Part shown: one piece after another, positions 51,805 through 62,900 of the stretch
Layout: every line of letters begins with the position of its first letter
Position numbering within the stretch: the first letter of the stretch is position 1
NCBI GenBank assembly: GCA_002778195.1
Contig: PCDI01000006.1
Coordinates: 2,547,950-2,611,949 of the forward strand
From: Raffaelea ambrosiae
Taxonomy: Eukaryota; Ascomycota; Sordariomycetes; Ophiostomatales; Ophiostomataceae
DNA: 64,000 nt
Direction of reading: 5' to 3'
Program-made: the position numbers and the translations under genes
The notes under the pieces: model-generated
Database searches by the model: none
Told to the model about the DNA's origin: nothing
The model's input: only the letters and a program-made list of their open reading frames with translations

Positions 51805-53888
51805 ATGCCGGGAAAGACACCACATGGCAACGGCAAGGAGCCCGTTGAGAACGGTGGCATCCGGAACAGCAAGGACGTCGACATGAAGGACGAGGCCGCG
51901 CTCAAGGGCAAGAAGGTCATTGGCAGCAGCAAGGACGGCGACGAGGAGATGACAGTCGTGGTGCCGCCATCAAAAAAGAGTGCACAGTCGGGCAAGCAAG
52001 GCAGCGACGGTGCTGACGGCGATGTCGACATGGCCGACGACGACGCGTCCGCAGAAGACGGTGCCGTCAAGGTCGACCCCGTCGTGCAGACGACAGCGGG
52101 TATGTATTTTCCCCTGTGTTTGTGACTGTTTCTGACTTCCCTTTGGCAATTCTGTTTCCTTTGCTGCTTTTCTGTGGCGTTCCCTCCCCCCCCCCCAATA
52201 CTTTCTTCCTCCTGAGGACATCATGCTTCCCATACTGTGTGTGCGCCTGTTTCCCGCCCTAGTTTGCGTTTCCACATTCTCCCCAGATTTCCGTCACCAC
52301 TCCTGCCAGCTGTCCCACCATCCCCCATCAGCGCTAACCGCCCGTTCCTCCAGACATCAAGAGCAACTTTGCCCTGCTCGACCGCGCCGTCGTCCTCTTC
52401 GATCCCCGCTTCTCCCTCCGCGCCCTGCGATCCATCTCGTCCATCCGCAAGCGCCTGACGCCCGACATCCTGGCGCGCGTCATCGTCGAGTCCCTGACAT
52501 CGCCATCCTCTGCTGCCGTGGCCAAGCAGCTCCTGACGCCTCTGGGCCGGGAACACCTGCCGCTCGGCCGCCGGCCCGGCCCGGAGATGGAGATCGACAC
52601 ACCGGCGCCGGCAGCAGCCCCATCAAAGGGCGGCGTCAACGGCGTGTCATCTGCAAAGAAGGAGCTCATCCCCGAGGTCGACATCTTCCTCGGCATCCTC
52701 ATCCAGGTCCACCTCTTCGACTCGAAGCAGTTCCAGCGCGGCTTCGAATTCTCGCGCGTCCTGACCGAGCGCATCCACGCCCTCAACCGCCGCACCCTCG
52801 ACTCGCTTGCCGCCAAGGTCTACTTCTACTTCTCTCTCTTCAGCGAGCACCTCGCCCCATTGCCGCCGTCGCCCCAGTCGCCCGTCATCTCTATCCGCCC
52901 GACTCTCCTCGCCGCTCTGCGGACCGCCGTGCTCCGCAAGGACGTCGACACCCAGGCCGCCGTCATTGTGCTGCTGCTGCGCAACTACCTCTCCACGTCG
53001 CACATCACCCAGGCCGACCTGCTGGTCTCGCACACGCAGTTCCCCGAAAACGCCGCCAACAACCAGGTCGCCCGCTTCCTCTACTATCTCGGCCGCATCC
53101 GTGCCATCCAGCTGAGCTACACCGAGGCACACGAGCATCTGACGGCTGCCACCCGCAAGGCGCCATCTAGCGCCTGCGCCGCCGGCTTCTCGCAGACGGC
53201 CACCAAGCTGCTGCTCGTGGTCGAGCTGCTGATGGGCGACATCCCCGAGCGCGCCGTGTTCCGGCAACCCGAGCTGGAGCTGGCCCTGCACCCATATTTC
53301 CTGCTGGTGCAGGCTGTGCGCGTCGGCAACCTGGAGGATTTTGAGACGGCCATTGCCGATCACGCCGACACCTTCCGCAAGGACGGCACCTACTCTCTCA
53401 TCCTGCGCCTGCGCCAGAACGTCATCAAGACTGGCATCCGCATGATGTCGCTGTCGTACAGCCGCATTTCGCTTCGCGACATTTGCATCCGCCTGCAGCT
53501 CGGTAGCGAGGAGTCGGCCGAGTACATTGTGGCCAAGGCGATCCGTGACGGTGTCATTGAGGCCACCCTGGACCGGGAGCGCGGATTCATGAAGAGCAAG
53601 GAGGTCGGTGACGTCTACGCCACGCGAGAACCTGGCGAGGCGTTCCACGACCGTATCCGTGCCTGTCTCGCTCTCCACGACGAGAGTGTCAAGGTGAGTT
53701 TTTAAATGCTTCTTTGTTTCTCTTCTCTGTACTAACAGTACTAGGCTATGCGTTTCCCCATGAACCAGCACCGCTTGGAGCTAAAGAATGCTCAAGAGGC
53801 ACGAGAGCGCGAGCGGGAAATGGCCAAGGAAATACAAGACGGCGACCTAGACGAGGACGACCTGGGCGGTGACTTTGAAGGAATGTAA
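51805..53888 (+). CDS. RPN3: 26S proteasome lid subunit RPN3
   Basis: PSMD3/Rpn3 scaffold subunit of the 19S regulatory lid. Three exons (51805-52099, 52354-53693, 53745-53888), 592 residues. Introns 52100-52353 (GTATGT, GCTAACC, CCAG; 254 nt, long for this window) and 53694-53744 (GTGAGT, ACTAAC, CTAG; 51 nt). Conserved blocks: FALLDRAVVLFDPRFSLRALR, VDIFLGILIQVHLFDSKQF, DSLAAKVYFYFSLFSEHL, RNYLSTSHITQADLLVSHTQF, ARFLYYLGRIRAIQLSYTEA, then the PCI domain about 440-530 with SYSRISLRDICIRLQL, AEYIVAKAIRDGVIEA. The C-terminus ends in an acidic tail (DGDLDEDDLGGDFEGM). The N-terminal 95 residues are charged and disordered. Downstream neighbour is convergent. Confidence 0.96.
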
Positions 53889-54181
53889 TACAAGCATTAC
53901 GAACGAAATATAAGAAAAAGAAAACCACACAACTAGAGGGGAAAGGCCAATGAGAGGGGGCCAAGAGAGAGGAAGAGAGGGATGGAGACTCACTCTCTCT
54001 GTCGGCGCATCTCCTCTCCCATCCCTTCTACCACACCATGTACTTGTCATCCCGTTTTTCTTTTTTCTTCCCCTTGTTTTTTTCCTCCCTGTTGTGTTTG
54101 GCCGCCTTCATTTTCCTTGTCGTTTCCCTGCTGGTTTTTTTTTATTGCGCGCCGGGGTCTTCCTCTTCTTTATTTTTGTCA

Positions 54182-54182
<1 letters not shown>

Positions 54183-54212
<30 letters not shown>
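54183..54212. repeat. (ACT)10 microsatellite
   Basis: About ten uninterrupted ACT units in the RPN3 3' flank. Confidence 0.9.
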
Positions 54213-54213
<1 letters not shown>

Positions 54214-54600
54214 GTTGCTTGCTGCTTTGCTTGCTGGCTACCTTGCTACAAGACATCTTCCTCCGTGTACTTTTTTCTAAAGAATTTTTTTCTCTCTCCC
54301 TCTTATTCTCTCCTATATCTCGGGCCCCCCCTAATATGTGCTTTGTGTGTGTCCTGGTGTGCTCTTATTTGGTAAAGAAGAGTCATATGTACAGAGAGAC
54401 TCGGTCATGTTGTACAAAGGCCAACCAAGCTCGGTGTAAAAAGGCGTAAAAAATCCAATTGAGAGAGATCACTCACACAAAACACAGCCGAGTCCCGTGT
54501 GCTTCCATCAACCGCCGAGGCATATACAGTATATATATTATATTGGTTGTTAGACTGCACACGGTAAGGTAGGCGGCCTGTCGGCGTGTGTGACTGTAAG

Positions 54601-54625
54601 GTGTGTGTGTGTGTGTGTGTGTGTG
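54601..54625. repeat. (GT)12 microsatellite
   Basis: Uninterrupted GT repeat after TGTAAG, ending at GTGCACGG. Confidence 0.9.
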
Positions 54626-55261
54626 CACGGTGCGGGCTTGTGTCTTTCTTGTGCAACCATGTGGCGGCACTTGAGAAGCACAAGCCCCCTCCCTGCATTT
54701 TTCTTTGTATGACAACAGCTTTTTCTTCCTCGGCTTTTTCTTCTTTCATGACCGTAGCCTTGCCGCACAGGCAAAAAAAAGAAATAAAAACGGCAAGGAT
54801 GCAACCGGACTCACAAACACCCGAGGCGACAGCAACAAAGGGACTACACACTTGGTACGATAGCTTTTCTTTCCTTCTTTGGTTTCTTTCTTTCTTTCCC
54901 CTGTTTTAGCCCATTCATCTCTTTTTCCTATGGAAAAGAGAATGTGACCGACTTTTGTGGTTTATTTTGGATAAAAGTGAATATTTTGCATTTTTGGTTA
55001 TGATTTGTACACACCGGTGCCTTCCAGATCAAGAGAGTAGTCCAAAAAGGAAAGACAAAAAAATAACACCCCACACAGCAAAAAGCCAAAGAAGAAAGAG
55101 GTATAAACGAAGAATAGAAGAGAGCCAAGCAAGCAAAATGCAAATAAATTAGATTGTAAATAAAAAAGAAAGAAAAATAAAAGACGGGTTCCAACCCACG
55201 AGAACACCCACACAAAAAACGCACCCTCTAAGCAACATTACATGTCGTTTCCGTCGACCAA

Positions 55262-57526
55262 CTACAGTATCTGCATCGTCTTTGTGACCGCAGCTTCAGT
55301 TGTCGTTGTCGTCTCCGTGGCCGTCGTCGTCGACACAGACGTCACCGTGTCATGCACAGACACTGTCTGCACAATGGTCACCGTTTGCACCACGCCGGAG
55401 ACGGCATTATTGTTCGGTCCGCGTGTGGTGGTAGCTGTCGTCTTCGGCGTCGTAGTGGCTGCAGGCTGTGAAGGAGACGTAGTTGAGGGAGTAAGGGTGT
55501 CGGTGTCTTCGGGCGGTTGCGAGGACCACCGCGAGACTGCTGGATCAGTTGAGGATGACGATGGCACAGGCTCGACAGCCAGAGGTCTCGACGTGGTTGT
55601 AGGAGAAGACGAAGGAGGGACTTCTACTGGGGTGGATGCAACCGGGGTAGACGCGGCCGTGGTAGACACGGCTGGTGTAGACGCAGCCGGGGTAGATGTA
55701 GCCGGGGTAGACACAGCCGGGGTAGACGGGTCCAGCTTGGAAGCAGCATGGGTAGTACTCGAAGGAGCACTGGAAGAGCTCGGGGACACCTTGTGGGGCA
55801 TTGTAGCCGCACCCCCGGCGGCTGTGGTTGGCGGGGCCGGCGTTGGCGAGGACGTCGTTGGCGAGGCAGTCGTTGGCGAGGACGCCGCCGACGAGGACGT
55901 GGTCGAAGCCGTTGCCGTTACCGTAAACGTCTGCGTGGCTACGTGGATGGTCACTGTGGTGGTTGTCTGCGAGGTCTGGCTCGACGTGTCAGAGGGTACC
56001 GTTCCGTCTCCGGCTGCCCCAGTGGACCCAGTTGACCTTGCTTCTGATGTTGTTCCTGTATTTCCTGTAGTTCCTGTATTTCCTGTAGTTTCTGTATTTC
56101 CTGTAGTTCCTGTATTTCCAGCATTGCCAGTAATACCAGCGGTACCAGCAGTACCAGGTGTGCTCGACGTGGTAGTAACAGGAGTTTCAGTTGTGCCGGG
56201 TGTTTCTTCTCCCGGAAGAGTACTCGAAGCTGATGTGGTGGGACTTGTGGTGGCCGGACTTGTGGTAGCCGGGCTTGTGGTGGCCGGACTTGTGGTGGCC
56301 GGACTTGTGGTGGCCGGACTTGTCGTGCTGTGCGTCGAACTAGCCGCGCCTGTGGTCTTGGGCGCATTTGGAGCGGTGGAAGATCCCGCCCCAGTAGCAG
56401 ATCCAGATCCAGATCCAGTTGCAGGAGTGGTAGAGCTGGTTGGAGATGTGGAGCTGGGCGCAGGACTGGACGAGGAACCAGGTAGAGTACCGGTTATACT
56501 TGGCTTGCCGATACATATGAAATACGTAGTAGCACTTGGACTATTTGTGTAGGGGTAACAACTTGAGTTGTCTTCACAGATCCTGCTGGTCTCGATCTGT
56601 GCCTGACTGTTGCAAGAGACTATGTTGCCGTCTTTACAGAAGCTCTGACCCGGCGTGCACGATGATCCTGCGCTTGTGTTAGCGTTTGTGTGAGACTAAG
56701 AGTGGCAATAACCATAAACATGGAAGTAGAAAGACGCGGGATTGCCGGGTGTGATGGCCATACCTATTGATGCGCCTGTGGTCGCCGACATGTTTGCGGA
56801 CAGCGTTGACGGTGCCGAAGACGCAGCTGGCGTCGAAGATGAAGTCGGTGTCGGTGTCGGTGTTGTCGCTGCCTTTGGGGATGTCGTCGACGTTGGTGGA
56901 GTTGTTGAAGACGTTGTCGGTGTCGATGTCGTCGTTGGTGTCGGCGTCGTCGTCGGTGTTGTTGCCGGCGTTGGGGATGTCGGCGGTGTCGTCACTGTCG
57001 TCGAGGATGGTGCTGCCGTCGAGTTCGACTCCTGGTGTTGCGATGCTGACGCTGGGTTGGATGACGACGATGTCGATGGGGGCGAGATTGTGGCAGATAT
57101 GGGACCGTTGGACTGCGTGACCGAGATCGAGCCTGACGAAACTACCGAGCCGGTGGACTGCGACAACGTCACAGATGGTGTAGTGGTGGAGCTAGCCAGT
57201 GGCCCCAGGTTGAGGGAGCTGGACATCCCCGACAAAGCAGTCGTAGGTGCAGGCGTTGTTGTAGTCGTCGTTGTAGGCGTCGTTGAAGGATCCATTGAAG
57301 GTACACCGGGGGAGCTCGACGAAGGGACCGGGTCCACAGCGAGCGGACGCGATGTGGTGGTATTGTAAAACGCACTCTCCCGCCGCATAACTCGGCGCGG
57401 CGACCAGGGGCTGCCCCCATCAGAGCCAGGCTGGCCGGCCGGGGAGGGGGGCCGGACTCCCAAGGGTCCAGCTGCCGTTGTGACGGCCCAGAGAAGCAGA
57501 GAAAGCGCAACGTTTGCGGGACGCAT
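55262..57526 (-). CDS. Secreted Ser/Thr-rich mucin-like protein with central six-Cys (CBM19-like) module
   Basis: Two exons (57526-56713 and 56667-55262), 739 residues. Intron 56668-56712 is only 45 nt (GTTATT, GCTAAC, GCGCAG) and joins VYG to SSCTPGQSF. Residues 1-19 (RPANVALSLLLWAVTTAAG) form a signal peptide. Residues 30-260 are Thr/Ser/Pro mucin. Residues about 275-330 hold six cysteines with spacing x6, x7, x11, x5, x14 (CTPGQSFC, IVSC, SRIC, SSC, FIC), resembling chitin-binding CBM19 modules, by inference. Then a second long mucin region with TSPAT repeats (56222-56325), NTGTTG repeats (56041-56120) and STPA(A/V) repeats (55620-55735). It ends TKTMQIL without a hydrophobic GPI tail. The 16-residue peptide TTSRPLAV(D/E)PVPSSSS occurs in both mucin arms. 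Likely a heavily O-mannosylated cell-wall protein. A minus-strand reading of the upper strand is also open because of the repeats, but it lacks a signal peptide. Confidence 0.82.
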
Positions 57527-59946
57527 GGCTACTTTATGCGATGCTTGCTGGTGTGCGAGACGCAGGTTGTCGTGTCGTCTATTAGGATTAAGGGCGCGAT
57601 GATATTTCTCAACGGCAGTAGCCCAGAGTGGAATGTGCCAGGAGGTAAGAAATTAGATTGTTCAGTGAGGAAGAAGGCCAGCTTTTTGTTTCTCTCGAAC
57701 CGGAATCAGACAAATCAGGGAAACGACAAAGGGGGGCTGTGGTCGAAAGGGAGTGTTAACAGAACTCGTGTGCGATGTGGGATAGAACAAAGCAGAATCC
57801 GGCTGCTCGTGGAATTAAGTGTGGCAGTAGAACAAGAAATTGTGAAAGAGCGTCAAAGAGGAACGTTGAGAGTTGTTGACTCTTTCAAAGAAACCGGAGT
57901 GAGACAAATGAGAATAGCAAGCAAGGAATGTGTGTCTGTATGGCTGTTGTTCGAAGGGAGGCCAAGATGAAGCGCTCAGAACAATACCACCGAGACGAAA
58001 AAAACAAAGACGGATAATGAAAGACGAGAGGCAGAAATAACCTTGTGAATGATGAGGAGACAAGAATAGAGAGAGAATGGAGTTGAAAGGAATGGACAAT
58101 GGAAGCAACAAAATGACAATGCCATACAACAGGAGGCAAAGTCAAGGAGAAAAGACGATCCTAAAGGGAAACAAAGCGGGAGGCACAGAGAAGAGGAGAA
58201 AGGCAGGAGGGCAGAAAGAGAAAAGCACGGGCAGCTGATGAAACAAACGACTCCGTTGGCTAGAACGGCACAGAAACGAAAGGAACAGCTAGAGCTAGAC
58301 AATAGCCTGCAAGTGAGTGTGGGACGACTGGCAAAGAGCACAGCGGGAAACGGAAGAAGAACGAATGTACCGGGGAAACAGAATCGATCACACGAGAGGC
58401 TTCCAGGATGCCAAACTCGAGACACAAGAAGGGAGGGAGCAAGGGGTCCTCGGGCTTCTTTTGTATCCCTTTGGGTCAGAATAAGAAGGGTCTGGGCCAG
58501 AACACCTTCTGTGTTTTCCAAGCCGGGGCAGAGAGAAAACAGACAAGGCGGGATGGAAGGGCCAGTGCTGGCGGCCAGGACCGTTGGCCATGCTCCGGGG
58601 GGTCTGGATCAGGGACAGAATGGAGAAGCAGATGAAGCAAGCAGCAGGTTTCTGTCAGCCAGTCGCCTTGCCTCTACTCGGGTCAGCATCCCGGCCTCTG
58701 CTTGGAGAGCACTTTACTGCAATCAAAGACAAAATTCCGTCCGAGCAAGCAAGACCAGTCAATGAGGTATGCGTATGCAAACTGGTTTGTAGACCGGAGG
58801 GACAACCCTGCCAGAGAAGAGATCCACCGCTGCTGTTCCTGGCTCTGTCGGGCCCAGAACTGAGCTGACTTCCTCAGCGATCTCACCATTTGGTCTGGCC
58901 ATTTTTAGCTGCTGCAGCGGCAAGAGAGTGGAGAGCGGACATGCATCAGATGCAGAGGGCGAGAACGAGCAAAGAATAGAAAGAATAAGCAGCAGCAGGA
59001 GAGTGGACAGGAAGAAACGTTGGGGGCAATTGGGTGGGAAGAGTGGTTGTCCACAACGTAAAACAAGTTCTCGTGAGACGTCGTCCAATCATTGGATGTG
59101 GGGGCAGAGCCTCCTGGCCGTGTTTCTGCGCGGCAGCGAGGCCCGACAGCGGCGGTTGCGATTGGCTGCAGGCTGGGTTGGCGCTACAAACAAGCACCAA
59201 CAACGGCTCGCCGAGCGCCAGCCATTCTGCTCCACCCTTGCCTTCAGTGGAGAGCCACCCTGGTCGGGCCTGTGCGTTCGCATATGGGCGCCAAAGACTG
59301 CGTCGACCCAAGCATGGCCGCAGAAGCCATACAAAATAGCTATGGGGGCCGTCGCATGAAACAAGTCAGCTGTGCAGGAGATGGCCGTGGCCAGAACATG
59401 GCTGAGAGGAGCGAGCCCGGGGGGGGATACTGGACGAAAATACGAGAAATTGAGATGTTTTGGAAAGAAATTTTTGGGCTTAAAAAAAAGTATTCGAAAT
59501 TTGAGTCTTGATGGGGGGGGGATATCGGCGGCCAGAGAAGGAGAGGAATGAGGCAAGTACACCACTCGCTCCTTCCTTGCCATGGCGATTGTTACTACCT
59601 TTCCCTGTCACGCTCGTCATGCCTTCCCAAATCATCATCTTGACTCAACATGGTTTCTAGCTAATAGTGCGGTATCTTTTTCACACACAGCAGTGAACAG
59701 CCATGCGTCCTCTCCGTAGACGCTCGTCTGCCCATTCTCGTAAACTCATGCAATGCAATCCGTCTAGATGCAGCCTATTTCCTAGACAATGCCCGTCGGC
59801 CCAATGCCCATACAAAAGGAAGAACAAGCAAACAAGTAGATGAGCAAACGAAAACGAAAACGAAAACAAAAACAAGCAGTATCAGACAAATATCCTTTTT
59901 ATGTACAACGGAAAGCAGAATGTAAAAGTCGCGGCTCCCTTTACCT
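57527..59946. other. Intergenic region upstream of the mucin gene, downstream of the DNA methyltransferase
   Basis: 2.4 kb. The plus strand is purine-rich 57990-58400, as expected of a pyrimidine-rich leader on the minus strand. G8 runs occur at 59420 and 59513. Near 59853 there is a CGAAAA repeat (four copies). No gene or RNA recognised. Confidence 0.5.
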
Positions 59947-62900
59947 CTAGTCAATCACAATCACATAGTCGTCGCTGGCCAGCTCATCCTCTTGTCGCAT
60001 CTGCTTCGAGGCCGGGTCGAAGACGTCAGAGAACGCGCGCATCCGCTTGTGGCCTGTGGTCTGCGAAGCTGTTCCACTACCTGTACCAATGTCCTGTGCG
60101 ATCCCTGTACTGGCGCGTGCACCAATGATTGCCAGAGCAGGCTCGGGGCTGGCAGAGGCGGCCTGTCCGGCCCGCGAGATGACGGTAGTCTGCACGCTCG
60201 TCTTGAACGTGCGGTTCTGCTTGAACGGCAGGTTGGTCGAGAGCGGCAGTTTGGCCGGGGGCGAAGAACGAGGGCCGGCAGGACCAGGCGACGAAGAAAG
60301 GCCATCTACGTCGGCAGTCACGGTCGTCGTGGTGGTGGTCGTCAAGGTGGTCGTCATGGTGGTTGTGGTCGTGGTGGTGAGCGACACGGCCGCTGCTGAC
60401 TTGCTATCGAGATCGGACAATGTGCCAAGCCAGGCCTCGCGGATGGCCAGTCCGATGGCCAGTGCCGGCTGCCGAGCCACGGCATTGCCGACGAGCTTCC
60501 ACTTCTCTGCCGGGGATCCCAGCAACACCTCGTGGTCGGGAATGCCCTGCGCCCGACGCACTTCCAAGATGGACATTGGCCGCGGGTCTCGCCAGTGCAG
60601 GAACTTGCCCGAGCGTGCGTCGGCCACATTGCAGCTGGTGCATACTGTCCGGAAAAGCTCTGTGGGCTTCAAGCGCGTAAAGGCCCGCGACTTCACGCCT
60701 TCCGTCTGCTGGGCCTTGGAGAACAATGCCACCGCTGCGTCTGATATGGCGCCAAGGGCCCGGGCCCTACCCAGATTCAAGCCGTACGGGCGCGTCGGGA
60801 TGTTCACAATCTTGAAGCGCAGACCGTCGGTCAGGTTTATGGAAAGCCGGTGGTCGGGATAAGGGACGCAAATGTCGACCACGCCGTCGATCATATCAGC
60901 GGCACCTTTGCGCAGGTCCATTGTGGCTTCTTCGGCAGACACGGCGGGGAAGGCCGTGGGCAAGTTGTCTGGCTCCCAGATCCGTTCGCCATTCCCCAGA
61001 CGGCCGATTGCCTTGTGGCCAAACGTGGCCGGATTCCCGTGCGAGGGCAAGGGTGGCTCCGGCAACCGCACTCCCGGGGCGGCAAACAAGAGGAAGACTC
61101 GCTGCCGGTGCTGTGGTGCACCAAAGGACCACGCATTTCCGAGAACCACCGTGAGCTGGTACCCCAGACCAACCAGACAACCCACGAGGCCTCCGAAGAT
61201 GTCTTCGTTCTGGGGCGTGTTTTTGCTACCGTCATTGGTCATCAAGTCGGGGACATTCTCCAGGATGCCGTACTTGGGACGGTACAAGTCGATGAAAGAC
61301 GCAAACGAGGCGATCATGGAGCGGTTCTTGAACTGCTCCACACTCGTGTGATCAGTCGTGAGCTTGGAGAACCCCTGGCAAGGGCTGCCGCCCGAGATCA
61401 GATCGACCTCGCCCGGCGCTGGAACCTGGTGCGAATACTTTCCCTGCAGTGCTTGCTCGAGGAACACGTCTGCCGACCCCAGGAAGGGTTCGACGGCGTG
61501 GGAAGAGCTCACGTTCGCCATGAACGTCTTCACGGCGCAATCCCAGATGTCGTTTGCCCATCGTGACTCGACCACACCGGAGTCCTCCAGCCCACGTCCA
61601 AGGTTGCCGCACCCGCAGAACAAGTCCAGTGACCGCAGCTTGGGGCACGCTGCACCCGGATCAAAGCCCTGGCGCATGGAGAGACGATCATGCGGCTCGA
61701 GTGGAACATAGCTGAGATGGCTGTTTTCTTTGGTTGCGCTGCCAACAGCAAGGTCGCTTCCCACATCGTCGGAGAGCTGTCTGTGAGTGACGTAGAAGAA
61801 GTTGCCCGTGCCGTTGCGGTCGTACGGCGTTGGGATCTCCTCGCTTGCAGAAAACACCCGGACTGTACACGGTCCGACCACGCGTTCCTCGTCCAGGGTG
61901 ACAAACTGATCTGTGTACACCAGCTCATTGGCAGCTGCGTCGCTTGCTTGACTGTCGACCACCTTCCGTCTCAGCAACCTTCTGAGTCGAAAACGGCCTT
62001 TCTCGCCTTTCGTGCACATTGAATCAATCTCGAAAGGCTCTGAGATGGCGTCGTGTTTGGACAGCACAGCAAGAACCGTGTCTCCCACAGCATAATCGCG
62101 CCCGGTGTCCAAGCCCACGTCGGCCGGCTTGATCATGTCCCGGAACAGACTGAAGGGCACTTCAGATCGGCTAGTGTCACAGAAGATGTGGTTCAGGTTC
62201 AGCTGGACCCACCGTCGCTCGTCGCTGATATATGTTTGGCGGACGAAGAAGTCTGCGCTTGTCTCGGGCCCTCCAAACCATTCGATCGAATGGACACCCA
62301 TGACTTCGTCCTCGTAGATCTCGTCCTCGTTCTTCTTTTGACAGCCACAATGAGTAGAAAAGAACAGCTCCTTGGGCCAAGGGTATCCTGTTTGGCGACA
62401 TGGGGTATGCTCGGGACTGTACATCCACGCAACATCGAAAACCCGCGGGCTGTGGGCTTGTTGGGGCACTCTCACGCGATGTACCAGGCCGTAATAGTAG
62501 TCCTTCTTCTCTTTGATCTTGCCCCAGACAGGGTCATAGGCGTCGATCATCTTTGAGATGACGTCGCCTGGCTGGATGTTGCGGATGGTCTCAGCAAGAC
62601 TCATAGAGGGATCCGGGCCGGTGATGAACGAAGAACGGCCCTGGGGCATGATCGTAGCGTTGCCAAGCTCGGCCGAAGTATTGACCCCAGACGTCAGCTT
62701 CATGTACTTGTGTATGGCCAAACACTTAAAGCTCTCATACACATATGGCGTGGTGACAGTGAGCGGGGGGTGAGTAAACGAATTCTTTTTTGGTTTACTC
62801 TGGCTTGGCAGCCGAAGCTCGTCAAAAATGGGAAGGGAGCCGGCCAGCTCTTCATTCAGATTGAACATTTCCTTCCACAGATAGTCGATGTGCGTAACAA

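Larger units (their letters stand above)
53889..55261. other. Convergent intergenic region between RPN3 and the mucin gene
   Basis: 1.4 kb. Contains an ACT/TAC trinucleotide array (54183-54212), a GT array (54601-54625), AT-rich sequence near 54526-54545, and A-rich sequence 55040-55185. No gene recognised. Confidence 0.5.

Noticed and set aside
52647..53771. 374-codon open frame antisense to RPN3
   Set aside because: Runs across the RPN3 intron and has no family resemblance.
55242..56552. 436-codon plus-strand frame of VDTAGVDAAG repeats
   Set aside because: Opposite-strand reading of the mucin repeats. The minus-strand reading has a signal peptide, cysteine module and a valid intron.
57690..57705. 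CTCGAACCGGAATC, resembling a tRNA B box on the minus strand
   Set aside because: No A box, acceptor stem or T-loop complement at the required spacing.
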